A DNA stretch of 27,168 nt from PLGF01 sp052139695 (GTDB taxonomy: Bacteria > Verrucomicrobiota > Verrucomicrobiia > Limisphaerales > Palsa-1400), in contig JBKQWF010000132.1 of NCBI GenBank assembly GCA_052139695.1, positions 1 to 27,168 on the forward strand, in the 5' to 3' direction. Below, one piece after another: positions 1 to 7,630 of the stretch (position 1 is the stretch's first letter; each line of letters begins with the position of its first letter). Below the pieces are notes generated by a model that saw nothing but the letters and a program-made list of their open reading frames with translations, searched no databases and was not told the origin of the DNA. Made by a program: the position numbers and the translations under genes.

Positions 1-46
1 CTTTGGCCTTATAGGCCGCACTATGTCGTTTCCGTTTTGCTTTCAT
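1..46 (-). CDS. IS3-family transposase OrfA, N-terminal fragment
   Basis: Only the first 15 codons are inside the window, reading MKAKRKRHSAAYKAK. This basic start, followed by the beginning of a helix-turn-helix, is typical of IS3-family OrfA proteins, which bind the element ends and are joined to the DDE catalytic OrfB by programmed frameshifting. The ATG is at 46-44, preceded by a weak purine-rich stretch (AAGAAAGAGCAG). The call rests on very few residues plus the adjacent terminal repeat, so family assignment is reasonable and anything finer is not. Confidence 0.6.
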   Translation of the reverse strand, partial: MKAKRKRHSAAYKAK

Positions 47-124
47 AAATCTGCTCTTTCTTATCTACAGCAGACCTATAAAAGTCCATCTTAACCACTG
101 GTCTAAATTCCGGGGTCCAGCTCA
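1..124 (-). mobile_element. IS3-family insertion sequence, left end (runs off the window)
   Basis: Read on the minus strand from 124, the sequence begins TGAGCTGGACCCCGGAATTT, which resembles the TG-starting, CCCC-containing terminal repeats of IS3-family elements. It is followed after about 80 bp by the start of an OrfA-like reading frame. The boundary coincides exactly with the point where the flanking RhuM-like protein loses similarity to its family, so this is the insertion junction. The other end and the target duplication lie outside the window, so the subgroup cannot be fixed. Confidence 0.7.
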
Positions 125-457
125 GACAGAAAGAATGACATCGAGGTTGTAGAACTCGATTTCGCGCGAAACTTCGCGGCCTCCCTCATTTTGAACTGTT
201 GCAAATTTTGCAACCGTTGGCTCCTGTTTTAGTTCGCCCTCTGCGAAGACATTCCTTATGTGCTTGGAAATAACCGACTTGTCCCGCTGGAATAACTCCG
301 CCATCTGCGCCTGGGTCAGCCAGACGGTTTCCCCCGCCAGCCGAACCTCCACGCGCGTCTTCCCGTCCTCGGTTTGGTAAAGCATCAAGTCCGACTTCGG
401 CTGGTCTCCGGATGCAGCCTGTGCCCCCCCGGCCTTCTTGTTCGGTAGGTTGCTCAT
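122..457 (-). pseudogene. RhuM-like (virulence RhuM family) protein, truncated by IS insertion
   Basis: The 111-residue product has a Lys/Gly-rich start, then a conserved block containing VWLTQAQMAELFQRDKSVIS and a following IEFYNLDVILSV. This is the N-terminal winged-helix-like DNA-binding part of RhuM/Fic-associated proteins. In that family the segment continues into GYRVKSQRGTQFR-type sequence and a longer C-terminal region. Here the frame ends after ILSV on a TGA that is the first three bases of the IS terminus. Members of the family are accessory genes found in islands and often next to restriction genes; their biochemical role is unsettled. About two thirds of the gene should lie beyond the insertion sequence. 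The ATG at 457-455 has no convincing ribosome binding site. Confidence 0.8.
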
Positions 458-618
458 GTTTAAAATGGATGCTGAACGTGCTGGTTTTGCGCGTCAATTC
501 CGATCCATCAACGGAATTCGGCCGGGGGCGGTTTCAAACTTGCACCGTTACTTGAATTTGTTTCTCTGAACAAATCTTGGATTTGGGCTGTCTTTTTGGC
601 ATACGTTAGCTTTTGACT
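458..618. promoter_or_regulatory. Divergent intergenic region between rhuM-like relic and moxR operon
   Basis: This 161-bp gap separates two divergent genes and must hold the promoter of the MoxR/Bat operon. A possible sigma70-like pair for moxR is TTGGAT (577-582) and CATACG (600-605) with 17 bp between, but the -10 match is poor. No strong Shine-Dalgarno precedes the moxR ATG. Confidence 0.25.
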
Positions 619-1611
619 ATGAATACTGGAATCAGCGCGCTGAATGAGCAGGTGCAGCGGGCAAGCGCATTCGCGCGCCCTCTTTTCAACGAAATCGGCA
701 AAGTCGTCATCGGCCAGAACTATCTGGTCGAACGCCTCGTCATTGGGCTCCTGGCCAACGGCCACGTGCTCCTGGAGGGCGTTCCCGGCTTGGCTAAAAC
801 CCTCTCGGTCAAGGTTTTGGCCGCGGCGATCGACGTCAAGTTTTCCCGCCTCCAGTTTACCCCGGACCTCCTGCCGGCGGACCTGATCGGCACCCAGATT
901 TACAATCCGCAAACCGGCGCCTTTACCACCCGGCGGGGGCCTATTTTTGCCAACCTCATTCTGGCCGACGAAATCAACCGTGCCCCGGCCAAGGTGCAAA
1001 GCGCCTTGCTCGAGGCCATGCAGGAGAAGCAGGTGACCATCGGCGATCAAACCTTCAAACTGGAAGAGCCTTTCCTGGTCCTGGCGACGCAGAATCCCAT
1101 TGAGCAGGAGGGCACTTATCCGTTGCCGGAAGCACAGGTGGACCGCTTCATGTTGAAGCTGAAGATTGTCTATCCCTCGCGCGAAGAAGAGCGGCAGATT
1201 TTGGACTTAATGGCGCGCACCACGGTCCTGGCCTCAGCCAGCCGGGTCGTCACACCTCAGCAAATTCTCGAAGCCCGCCAGGTGATCAATGACATTTATA
1301 TTGATGACAAAGTCAAGGACTACATTGTCGATCTGGTCTGCTGCACGCGCGATCCGGCCGCCTACAAAATCGGCGGGTTGCAAGGGTTGATCCAGCTCGG
1401 CGCTTCGCCCCGCGCCACCATTGCTTTGACGCTTGCCTCCAAGGCGTATGCGTTCTTGCGCGGGCGCGGTTACGTCACGCCGCAGGATGTCAAAAGCATC
1501 GGCATGGATGTCCTGCGCCACCGGGTCGCGGTCACCTATGAAGCCGAAGCGGAAGAAAAGAGCAGCGAGACCATTATCACCCGGATTTTCAATGAATTGC
1601 CGGTGCCGTAA
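619..1611 (+). CDS. moxR: MoxR-family AAA+ ATPase
   Basis: A 330-residue AAA+ ATPase of the MoxR class, proposed to act as a chaperone that loads or matures von Willebrand factor A (VWA) proteins encoded beside it. Walker A is GVPGLAKT (residues 54-61), Walker B is LILADE (113-118), and the sensor-like ATQNP is at 156-160, followed by a PLPEAQ.DRF segment typical of MoxR. Length matches the family. An upstream in-frame TTG at 613 would add two residues; the ATG at 619 is preferred. It is the first gene of a five-gene operon, ending 3 bp before a DUF58 gene, and this arrangement is the standard MoxR-DUF58-VWA context. The call is secure; its client in this organism is inferred from neighbours. 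Confidence 0.95.
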   Translation: MNTGISALNEQVQRASAFARPLFNEIGKVVIGQNYLVERLVIGLLANGHVLLEGVPGLAKTLSVKVLAAAIDVKFSRLQFTPDLLPADLIGTQIYNPQTGAFTTRRGPIFANLILADEINRAPAKVQSALLEAMQEKQVTIGDQTFKLEEPFLVLATQNPIEQEGTYPLPEAQVDRFMLKLKIVYPSREEERQILDLMARTTVLASASRVVTPQQILEARQVINDIYIDDKVKDYIVDLVCCTRDPAAYKIGGLQGLIQLGASPRATIALTLASKAYAFLRGRGYVTPQDVKSIGMDVLRHRVAVTYEAEAEEKSSETIITRIFNELPVP

Positions 1612-1614
1612 AGA

Positions 1615-2574
1615 ATGATTCCGCGCGAAATACTCAAAAAGATCCGGCAGATTGAGCTGCGCACCACCCGCCTCGTTTCGGAAACGCTCGGCGGCCAGTA
1701 CCATAGCGTCTTCAAGGGCCAGGGGATGAATTTCGAGGAGGTGCGCGAGTACCAGCCGGGGGACGAAGTCCGCGCCATCGACTGGAACGTGACGGCGCGG
1801 ATGAACCATCCGTTTGTCAAGAAATTCGTCGAAGAGCGGGAGCTGACCCTCATGCTCGTGGTCGATTTGAGCGGATCGGGCCTCTTCGGTTCCGGCGAGC
1901 AGTCCAAACGCGAGCTGGCCGCTGAAATCGCCTCCGTCCTGGCCTTTTCCGCCATCCGCAACAACGACAAGGTGGGACTGATTCTCTTTACAGAAGAGGT
2001 GGAGAAGTATATTCCGCCCAAGAAAGGCCGGCGGCATGTCTTGCGGGTGATTCGGGAAATCCTCTGCTTCCAGCCGCGCCGCCTCGGCACCAATTTCAAA
2101 GCGGCCCTGGACGTGCTCAATCGCCTGATCCGGCGGCACGCCATCGCCGTCATCATTTCCGATTTCCTCTTCGAACAGGGCGCCGCCAGCCAGCCGGAGT
2201 CGGGCGCCGGGTCGTCCTTTCTCGTTTCGCCCACCCTCGGACCGCGCACCCTGCCGGTTCTCCGGCAGGCCAACCGCCGCCATGATGTCATCGCCATCCA
2301 GGTGGTGGATCGTTTCGAGCTGGAGTTGCCCGCCCTGGGCCGCTTGCAGTTGAGCGACGCCGAGACCGGGCAGCGGATTGAAGTCAACACAAATGATGCC
2401 CGGAAGCGCCGGGCCTTTGCCGATCGCCGCGCCCGGCATCAGGCGGAATTAATGCGCCAATTGCGCTCGGCCTACATCGACGCCATCGAAGCCCGCGCCA
2501 GCGAACCGTACGCGGCGGCCCTGGGCAAGTTCTTTGAAACCCGCGAAAAACGGCGGCGGCACGGCATGTCATGA
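1615..2574 (+). CDS. DUF58 domain-containing protein
   Basis: This 319-residue protein has the DUF58 signature around residues 46-62, containing YQPGDEVRAIDWNVTAR, then a VWA-like fold with LMLVVDLSGSG, a degenerate metal-site loop. DUF58 proteins are almost always encoded directly after MoxR and before Bat-type VWA proteins; a scaffolding role in a membrane-associated complex is usual inference, not demonstrated here. No signal peptide or membrane span is evident, so it is probably cytoplasmic. The gene starts 3 bp after moxR and its stop overlaps the next start as ATGA, indicating translational coupling. An insertion of Gly/Ser/Pro-rich sequence near residues 187-210 (EQGAASQPESGAGSS) looks like a flexible loop. 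Confidence 0.93.
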   Translation: MIPREILKKIRQIELRTTRLVSETLGGQYHSVFKGQGMNFEEVREYQPGDEVRAIDWNVTARMNHPFVKKFVEERELTLMLVVDLSGSGLFGSGEQSKRELAAEIASVLAFSAIRNNDKVGLILFTEEVEKYIPPKKGRRHVLRVIREILCFQPRRLGTNFKAALDVLNRLIRRHAIAVIISDFLFEQGAASQPESGAGSSFLVSPTLGPRTLPVLRQANRRHDVIAIQVVDRFELELPALGRLQLSDAETGQRIEVNTNDARKRRAFADRRARHQAELMRQLRSAYIDAIEARASEPYAAALGKFFETREKRRRHGMS

Positions 2575-3170
2575 ATACGAATTCCGCGCTCATCGTCCCC
2601 GCTCAGTCGCCCGCCTCCACCAACGCGGCCCAGCTCAACTTTCACGACGTCCTCAAACCTCTCATCGAGATTCCCAACGGCTGGCTGTGGTTTTTCTGGA
2701 TCGTGGGAATCCTGGCGGTGCTGGCCGCGGCCTGGTTTGCCTGGCGTTACTGGCGCAAAAAGGCCGCCGCCGTCCCGGCCGTTCCTCCCGTGCCGCCCCA
2801 TATCCGGGCCCGTCGCCGCCTTGAGCAGGCTCTGGCGCTCATCAGCGAGCCAAAGCCTTTTTCCATCGCCGTTTCCGACGCCGCCCGCGCGTATTTGGAA
2901 GAACGTTTCAATTTCCACGCTCCCGAGCGGACGACGGAGGAATTTCTCTCCGAATTGCAAAGCACGGATCTATTGACCGCCACCCAAAAGCAAAGTCTGG
3001 CGGGTTTCCTGGAGAGCTGCGACCTGATCAAGTTCGCCAAGTACGAACCGACGGAGACCGCCCTGCGCGGCCTCTACGAGGCGGCCCTCCGTCTGGTCGA
3101 TGAAACCGCGCCGGGCGTGCGGATTCCTCCTCCCGAGGCCGTCCCGGCGCCGGCCAGTGCCACGCCATGA
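2571..3170 (+). CDS. Single-span membrane protein, DUF4381-like, in Bat operon
   Basis: The 199-residue product has a short N-terminal segment, one strong transmembrane helix at about residues 38-61 (rich in Trp, Phe, Ala and Leu), a Pro/Ala linker at 67-78, and a soluble C-terminal domain of about 110 residues. The layout and position between DUF58 and BatA match the small DUF4381-type proteins of Bat/aerotolerance operons, which resemble the C-terminal part of BatD. The soluble domain probably faces the cytoplasm. It overlaps the upstream and downstream genes by 4 bp each, so it is clearly a working part of the operon. No catalytic motif is visible. The family label is tentative; presence and topology are well supported. 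Confidence 0.85.
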   Translation: MNTNSALIVPAQSPASTNAAQLNFHDVLKPLIEIPNGWLWFFWIVGILAVLAAAWFAWRYWRKKAAAVPAVPPVPPHIRARRRLEQALALISEPKPFSIAVSDAARAYLEERFNFHAPERTTEEFLSELQSTDLLTATQKQSLAGFLESCDLIKFAKYEPTETALRGLYEAALRLVDETAPGVRIPPPEAVPAPASATP

Positions 3171-4156
3171 CCTTCGCCCATCCATACGTTTTGTTGGGAC
3201 TGCTCCTGCTCCCGGTGCTGGCGTGGTTGAAGGGAAAGGCGGGCCAGAGCTCGGCCTTTGTTTATTCCTCGATCGATTTGATCCGGCCCGTCTCCGGCCT
3301 GCGCCGTTCCCGCGCCGGGGCCATCCTGGCTAATTTGCGCTGGCTGGCCCTGGCCCTCTTTGTCCTGGCCCTGGCCCAGCCGCGCCTGGTGCGCGGGGAA
3401 TCCCATGTCAAGGCCAGCGGCGTTGACATTGTCGTGGCCATTGATCTTTCCGGCAGCATGCGCTCGGAAGACTTTGGCGAAGGGCTGAGCCGCGTCAAAC
3501 TGGCCAAGGAAGTGTTGTCCAAATTCATTGACAACCGCCCGGATGACCGCATTGGCCTGGTCGCTTTTGCCAAAGACGCTTATATTGTCTCGCCCCTGAC
3601 CCTGGATCATGACTTTTTGCAACAGAACCTGGCCCGGCTGGACATTGGCAAAATTGATGAAAACGCCACCGCCATTGGCTCCGCCTTGATGGCCGCGCTC
3701 AACCGGCTGAAAGACCTTAAGGACAAAAGCAAAATTGTCATTCTCATGACGGACGGCCAAAACAATTCCGGCAAAGTGCAGCCCTTGACCGCGGCCGACG
3801 CCGCCGCCGCGCTGGGAATCAAGGTCTATACCATCGGCATTGGCATCCGCGGCAAGGCCCCCTACCCGGTCGTGGACCAGTTCGGGCAGAAGCGCTATCA
3901 ATATATGGACGTGGACATAGACGAGGAGACCCTGACCAAAATCGCGCAAAAGACCAATGGCCGCTATTACCGCGCCGACAGCGCGGAAACGTTGCGCAAG
4001 ATTTACGCGGAAATCGACCGCCTGGAAAAAACGGATGCTGTCGTCAAGAAATACGAGCATTACGATGAGCTATTCGGCGAAGTGACCATCGCCGGCCTGG
4101 CCGTCTTCCTGCTGGAAATGGTCCTGGGCCAGACCGTCTGGAGAAAACTGCCCTGA
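3167..4156 (+). CDS. batA: BatA-type VWA domain membrane protein
   Basis: A 329-residue protein with an N-terminal hydrophobic helix (about 7-20), a second at about 55-72, a VWA domain and a C-terminal membrane helix near 304-322, the classic BatA topology. The metal-ion-dependent adhesion site is intact: DLSGS at 93-97 within VVAIDLSGSMRS, plus a downstream MTDGQNNSG segment carrying the later Asp. VWA domains bind partner proteins through a divalent cation. Bat proteins were named for Bacteroides aerotolerance; in other bacteria the same operon is linked to envelope stress, but the mechanism is not settled. The gene overlaps its upstream neighbour by 4 bp and ends 3 bp before the BatB-BatC gene. 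Confidence 0.93.
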   Translation: MTFAHPYVLLGLLLLPVLAWLKGKAGQSSAFVYSSIDLIRPVSGLRRSRAGAILANLRWLALALFVLALAQPRLVRGESHVKASGVDIVVAIDLSGSMRSEDFGEGLSRVKLAKEVLSKFIDNRPDDRIGLVAFAKDAYIVSPLTLDHDFLQQNLARLDIGKIDENATAIGSALMAALNRLKDLKDKSKIVILMTDGQNNSGKVQPLTAADAAAALGIKVYTIGIGIRGKAPYPVVDQFGQKRYQYMDVDIDEETLTKIAQKTNGRYYRADSAETLRKIYAEIDRLEKTDAVVKKYEHYDELFGEVTIAGLAVFLLEMVLGQTVWRKLP

Positions 4157-4159
4157 GAA

Positions 4160-6100
4160 ATGAGAATATTCGCGCATCCGCAAGTGCTTTGGGTCCTGCT
4201 GATCGCCGGGCCGGCCTTGATCGGCTTTTTGGCCTGGTCGTGGCGTGTCAAACAAAAGTTGATGCGGCAGTTTGTCCGCGCCCGTTTGCTCCCCAGCCTG
4301 ACGGTGGGCGTTTCCACGGCGCGGCAGAAAGTTCGCCTGGCCTTGTCCGTCGCGGCGGTCGTCGCCGCTCTCCTGGCCCTGGCCCGTCCGCAATGGGGAT
4401 TTGCCTGGGAGGAAGCCAGGCAGCAGGGGCTGGACATCATGGTCGCGATTGACACCTCGCGCAGCATGCTGGCCCAGGACGTGGCCCCCAATCGCCTGGA
4501 GAGGGCCAAGCTGGCCATTATCGATCTCATGCGCTTGGCCAAGACGGACCGCCTTGGCCTCGTCCCCTTTGCCGGCTCCGCCTTCTTGCAGGCGCCGCTC
4601 ACGCTCGACGAAACCGCCTTCCAACAAGCGGTCGATGCCGTCTCGGTCGGAATCATCCCGCAAGGCGGGACGGCCTTGGCGGAAGCGATCAAAACAGCGG
4701 TGTCCGCCTTTGAAAAAGGCAACGACAATCATAAAGTTTTGGTCCTCTTCACGGATGGCGAAGACCATGACGAAGAGCAGGAAACCATTGCCGCCGCCAA
4801 GGAAGCAGACCAGGCGGGCGTGCGCATTTTTACCATCGGCGTCGGCACGCCGGCCGGGGAACTGTTGCGGGTGCGCGACGACCAGGGCAACCCGGTCTTC
4901 GTCAAGGACGAGGACGGCAACGTGGTCAAATCGCATTTGAATCAAACGTTGCTGCAACGAATCGCCACGGAGGCCCGCGGCTTTTATCTCCCGCTGCAAG
5001 GCGCCAACCCGGTGGAAACGCTCTACGCCCGTGGCCTGGCGCCCTTGCCCAAAACGGAGGAATCGACCCGCCTGACGCGCGTCTATCGCGAGCGTTATCA
5101 TTGGCCGCTTGGCTTCGCGGTGTTGTGCCTGGTGATCGAAGCCCTCCTGCCGGAATGCCCGCGCGCGCGCCGGACGGAGAAGGCCCCCGCCGCCGGAGTT
5201 TTGGCGCAAACGGCCGCGCTCTTAGTCTTCGTTTTGACAGCTTTGGGCGCTTACGGCTCGCCTTCCAGCGCTTACCATGACTTTCAAGCGGGCAATTTTG
5301 GCGATTCCTTCGCGGAATACAACCGCCTCTCGGAGAAAAAGACCAACGACTACCGCCTGCACTACGACGCCGGGGCCGCGGCCTACAAAGCGAAAAAACT
5401 CGACAGCGCCTTGGAGCAGTTTGACGCCGCGCTCAATTCCGCGGACATCATTTCCGATCCCAAGGCGCAACAGCACGCTTATTACAACCTCGGCAATACC
5501 CTCTACCGCGCCGGCGAACCGCTTTCCGACATGGAGAAAAAGGAAAAATTTTGGCAGGCCTCCGTGGAGAACTTCAGCCATGCCCTTCGCCTCAACGCCA
5601 ACGATCTGGACGCGAAGAACAACCTGGCCTACGTCAAACAGAAAATTGAACAATTAAAACAGCAGCAACAACAGCAGCAACAACAAAATCAGGACAAGAA
5701 GGACCAGAAAAACCAGGACCAAAAGGACCAGCAACAGCAGCAGGGCCAGGATAAAAAGGACGACAAAAATCAACAGCAGCAGTCCGCCAAGCAGGACCAG
5801 CAAAAAAAAGACCAGACGCAGGACAAAAAATCCGAGCAGCAGAAGAAGGACGAGGAAAAAGCCCGCCAGGAACAAGCGAAAAAGGCCCAGGAAAAGAAAG
5901 CCCAGCAGGCCCAAAAGGGCGATGACAAGAAAGACCAGGACAAAGACAAGGCTGAGAGCGCGGCCATGGCCCAGGCGCAAATGACCCCGCAGGAAGCCCG
6001 CCAATTGCTCGAGGCGCAGAAGGAGGACGAAAAGGTGCTGATTTTTGCGCCGGAAAACCAGCCGCTCAAAAGCCAGCCCGGCAAGGTCAAAGACTGGTGA
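4160..6100 (+). CDS. BatB-BatC fusion: VWA domain plus TPR and Gln/Lys/Asp-rich tail
   Basis: The 646-residue protein joins two proteins often encoded separately. Residues 1 to about 340 are BatB-like: two N-terminal hydrophobic helices (about 8-27 and 58-76), a VWA domain with the metal-site DTSRS at 98-102, the later FTDGEDHD segment, and a membrane helix near 313-328. A further hydrophobic helix (about 348-366) leads into a BatC-like part with tetratricopeptide-type helices (for example YNLGNTLYRAGEP and LDAKNNLAYVKQKIEQL). Residues of about 495-600 are low complexity, dominated by Gln, Lys, Asp and Glu, and the end carries a short conserved-looking block with MTPQEARQLLEAQKEDEK. The gene closes the operon; no BatD or BatE gene follows. 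Confidence 0.92.
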   Translation: MRIFAHPQVLWVLLIAGPALIGFLAWSWRVKQKLMRQFVRARLLPSLTVGVSTARQKVRLALSVAAVVAALLALARPQWGFAWEEARQQGLDIMVAIDTSRSMLAQDVAPNRLERAKLAIIDLMRLAKTDRLGLVPFAGSAFLQAPLTLDETAFQQAVDAVSVGIIPQGGTALAEAIKTAVSAFEKGNDNHKVLVLFTDGEDHDEEQETIAAAKEADQAGVRIFTIGVGTPAGELLRVRDDQGNPVFVKDEDGNVVKSHLNQTLLQRIATEARGFYLPLQGANPVETLYARGLAPLPKTEESTRLTRVYRERYHWPLGFAVLCLVIEALLPECPRARRTEKAPAAGVLAQTAALLVFVLTALGAYGSPSSAYHDFQAGNFGDSFAEYNRLSEKKTNDYRLHYDAGAAAYKAKKLDSALEQFDAALNSADIISDPKAQQHAYYNLGNTLYRAGEPLSDMEKKEKFWQASVENFSHALRLNANDLDAKNNLAYVKQKIEQLKQQQQQQQQQNQDKKDQKNQDQKDQQQQQGQDKKDDKNQQQQSAKQDQQKKDQTQDKKSEQQKKDEEKARQEQAKKAQEKKAQQAQKGDDKKDQDKDKAESAAMAQAQMTPQEARQLLEAQKEDEKVLIFAPENQPLKSQPGKVKDW

Positions 6101-6196
6101 GGGATGTCAGTTAACAAAGAGAGAAGGAGAGGTCGGAAAAATCTTCCCCCGGATGCGCCATTTGCAGAGGGTAGGGCTGAGCTGCCGAAGCGAAAT
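6101..6196. other. Convergent junction between Bat operon and Fic gene
   Basis: Only 96 bp separate the end of the BatB-BatC gene from the end of the convergent Fic gene. No clear rho-independent hairpin was seen. The missing batD/batE genes suggest that accessory DNA starts here and may have replaced the 3' end of the operon; this is inference. Confidence 0.3.
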
Positions 6197-7333
6197 TCAG
6201 CCTCGAACTGGCTTGTCCTGCTGATCTTCTGGCTCAAGCAAACCGTAACTCGTATTCCGGCCTCCGCCTGCGTCCTGGACTAAAATGCCCCTGTCGAGCA
6301 ACAGCTTAATATCTCTCAACGCGGTATCGCCGGAACATTTGGCGAGTTTGGCGTACTTTGACGTCGAGAGTTTTCCCTCAAAGCCGTCCAGCAGCCGGTT
6401 GATCACCGTGCGCTGTCTTCCATTTACCGGCGACTGGCTGTTGATGCGTTGCCAGGTTCTTGCCTTTCGGAGAACGCTTGCCAGTCCCTCTTCAGCTCCG
6501 GCAACAGCACGTCCAAGGCAACGCAGGAACCATTCCAGCCATGAGGTTATGTCCGTCCCTCCCCTTTGGCTTTGCTCCAATTGAAGGTAATACTGCTTTT
6601 TCCCGGCTTCAATCTGCGCGGACATGCTGTAAAACCGTTCTTTGACACCTTCAGCCCGCGCCAGCTCCATGTCGGCGATGGCCCGGCTGATGCGTCCGTT
6701 GCCATCTTCAAACGCGTGGATGGTCACAAACCAGAAATGGGCGACGCCGGCCTTCAACACCGGGTCAACTCCGTTTGCCGCCTCAAACCAGTCGAGAAAG
6801 ACCCGCACCTCATGCTTCAGCCGCTCCGCCGATGGCCCTTCAAAATGAACCTTCTCGCGACCAAACGGACCGGACACAACCTGCATCGGGCCGATCTTGG
6901 CAGAACGCCAAGCCCCAACAGTGATCTTCCTCATTCCGCTCCTTCCAGTCGGAAACAAAGAGGCGTGCCAGGCAAATAACCGTTCCGCCGTCAGGGGTTC
7001 GGCGTATTTCTGGGTGCCATCCAGCATCATCTCGACCACGCCTTCAACGTCGCGACTGGCCTTCGCTGTGTCGGCAAAATCAAGCCCCAAGCGCCGGGCG
7101 ATGGAAGACCGCACCTGCTCGGCGTCCAGACGCTCTCCTTCAATGGCGCTGGAGTTGAGGACATCGGAAGTCAGCGTCGTCAGAGTGGCTTCCGCGCGCA
7201 GTCGGAAGCCAAGGCCTTCCATCCGTCCCAGCAGCCGCCCTTGCTGGTGGCGGACATCGGCCAGCAGGGGCAGCAGCGTGGCGTTATTCCACGTCAAATT
7301 CGGCCAGCTTGGCTTTTCGTGGATGTAGCTCAT
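6197..7333 (-). CDS. Fic family protein with N-terminal self-inhibitory helix
   Basis: This 378-residue Fic protein carries the catalytic loop HAFEDGNGR at 206-214, an exact match to the HxFx(D/E)GNGR motif that transfers AMP (or another phosphate-linked group) from a nucleotide to a hydroxyl on a target protein. The inhibitory motif SSAIEG at 61-66 fits (S/T)xxxE(G/N), which places it among class II Fic proteins whose own N-terminal helix blocks ATP binding. The N-terminal DUF4172-like region and a C-terminal winged-helix-like segment (about 315-370, with STSKYAKLAKCSGDTALRD) fit the common FilA/SO_4266-like architecture. The start at 7333 is an ATG just below a duplicated operator-like repeat, so autoregulation by the C-terminal domain is plausible. 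The target protein is unknown. Confidence 0.93.
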   Translation of the reverse strand: MSYIHEKPSWPNLTWNNATLLPLLADVRHQQGRLLGRMEGLGFRLRAEATLTTLTSDVLNSSAIEGERLDAEQVRSSIARRLGLDFADTAKASRDVEGVVEMMLDGTQKYAEPLTAERLFAWHASLFPTGRSGMRKITVGAWRSAKIGPMQVVSGPFGREKVHFEGPSAERLKHEVRVFLDWFEAANGVDPVLKAGVAHFWFVTIHAFEDGNGRISRAIADMELARAEGVKERFYSMSAQIEAGKKQYYLQLEQSQRGGTDITSWLEWFLRCLGRAVAGAEEGLASVLRKARTWQRINSQSPVNGRQRTVINRLLDGFEGKLSTSKYAKLAKCSGDTALRDIKLLLDRGILVQDAGGGRNTSYGLLEPEDQQDKPVRG

Positions 7334-7339
7334 GGCTTT

Positions 7340-7368
7340 ATTCTCCGCTCGGTTTGCGGTGATTGCAA
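7340..7368 (-). promoter_or_regulatory. Possible leaderless promoter of the first Fic gene
   Basis: On the minus strand TTGCAA (7368-7363) is followed by 17 bp and GAGAAT (7345-7340), each matching four of six consensus positions. Only 6 bp separate the -10 from the ATG, so transcription would start at or next to the start codon. It lies just downstream of a tandem repeat that could act as an operator. Confidence 0.3.
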
Positions 7369-7418
7369 CCCCTATTTACCGCAAAAAATGCGGCGAATGA
7401 TGCCCCTATTTGCCGCAA
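7369..7418 (-). repeat. Two direct repeats upstream of Fic gene, probable operator
   Basis: The 16-base plus-strand word CCCCTATTTACCGCAA (7369-7384) recurs as CCCCTATTTGCCGCAA (7403-7418) with one difference, 34 bp apart. The intervening DNA adds further TGCGG/CCGCA half-words. The repeat sits immediately upstream of the putative -35 of the Fic gene, where a regulator could block or recruit polymerase. The 34-bp period is a little over three helical turns, so both copies face roughly the same side of DNA. Confidence 0.5.
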
Positions 7419-7630
7419 TTCAGATTGCGGCTTTGTCTCCCTTTGTATGCGGAACGGGTAACTCGGATCAGGAACTGAACAGGAGGGAACAGGGTACAGC
7501 ATCTTCCTGCGCTCTTCGTTACCTTCTGTTCCAAATCTTTTTGCTTGAGAGCGTGTCCAAACTTCAGGGGAAGGCAGACCTCTGCCCGGCCGCGGCGGCC
7601 CGCACGGAGTGACGCGCCCTGCCTTGAACG
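7419..7630. other. Intergenic segment with REP-like and hairpin sequences, no gene
   Basis: This stretch holds an imperfect inverted pair, GGAACAGGGTA near 7486-7496 and TACCTTCTGTTCC at 7520-7532, then a GC-rich stretch (7570-7622) that resembles the REP-like sequence at 17091. The word TGTCCAAACTTCAGG (7554-7568) recurs as TGTCCAAACTCCAGG at 22151-22165. An ORF across the region has no family resemblance and low-complexity composition. Confidence 0.4.

Noticed and set aside
5654..6004. Leu/Val-rich minus-strand ORF resembling a membrane protein
   Set aside because: It is the reverse complement of the Gln/Lys/Asp codon-rich tail of the BatB-BatC fusion; CAG/AAG/GAC codons read as CTG/CTT/GTC produce an artificial hydrophobic protein.
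6104..6283. 59-codon plus-strand ORF after the Bat operon, with a hydrophobic stretch
   Set aside because: The hydrophobic part is antisense to the end of the Fic gene, no ribosome binding site or family resemblance is seen, and it is not like BatD or BatE.
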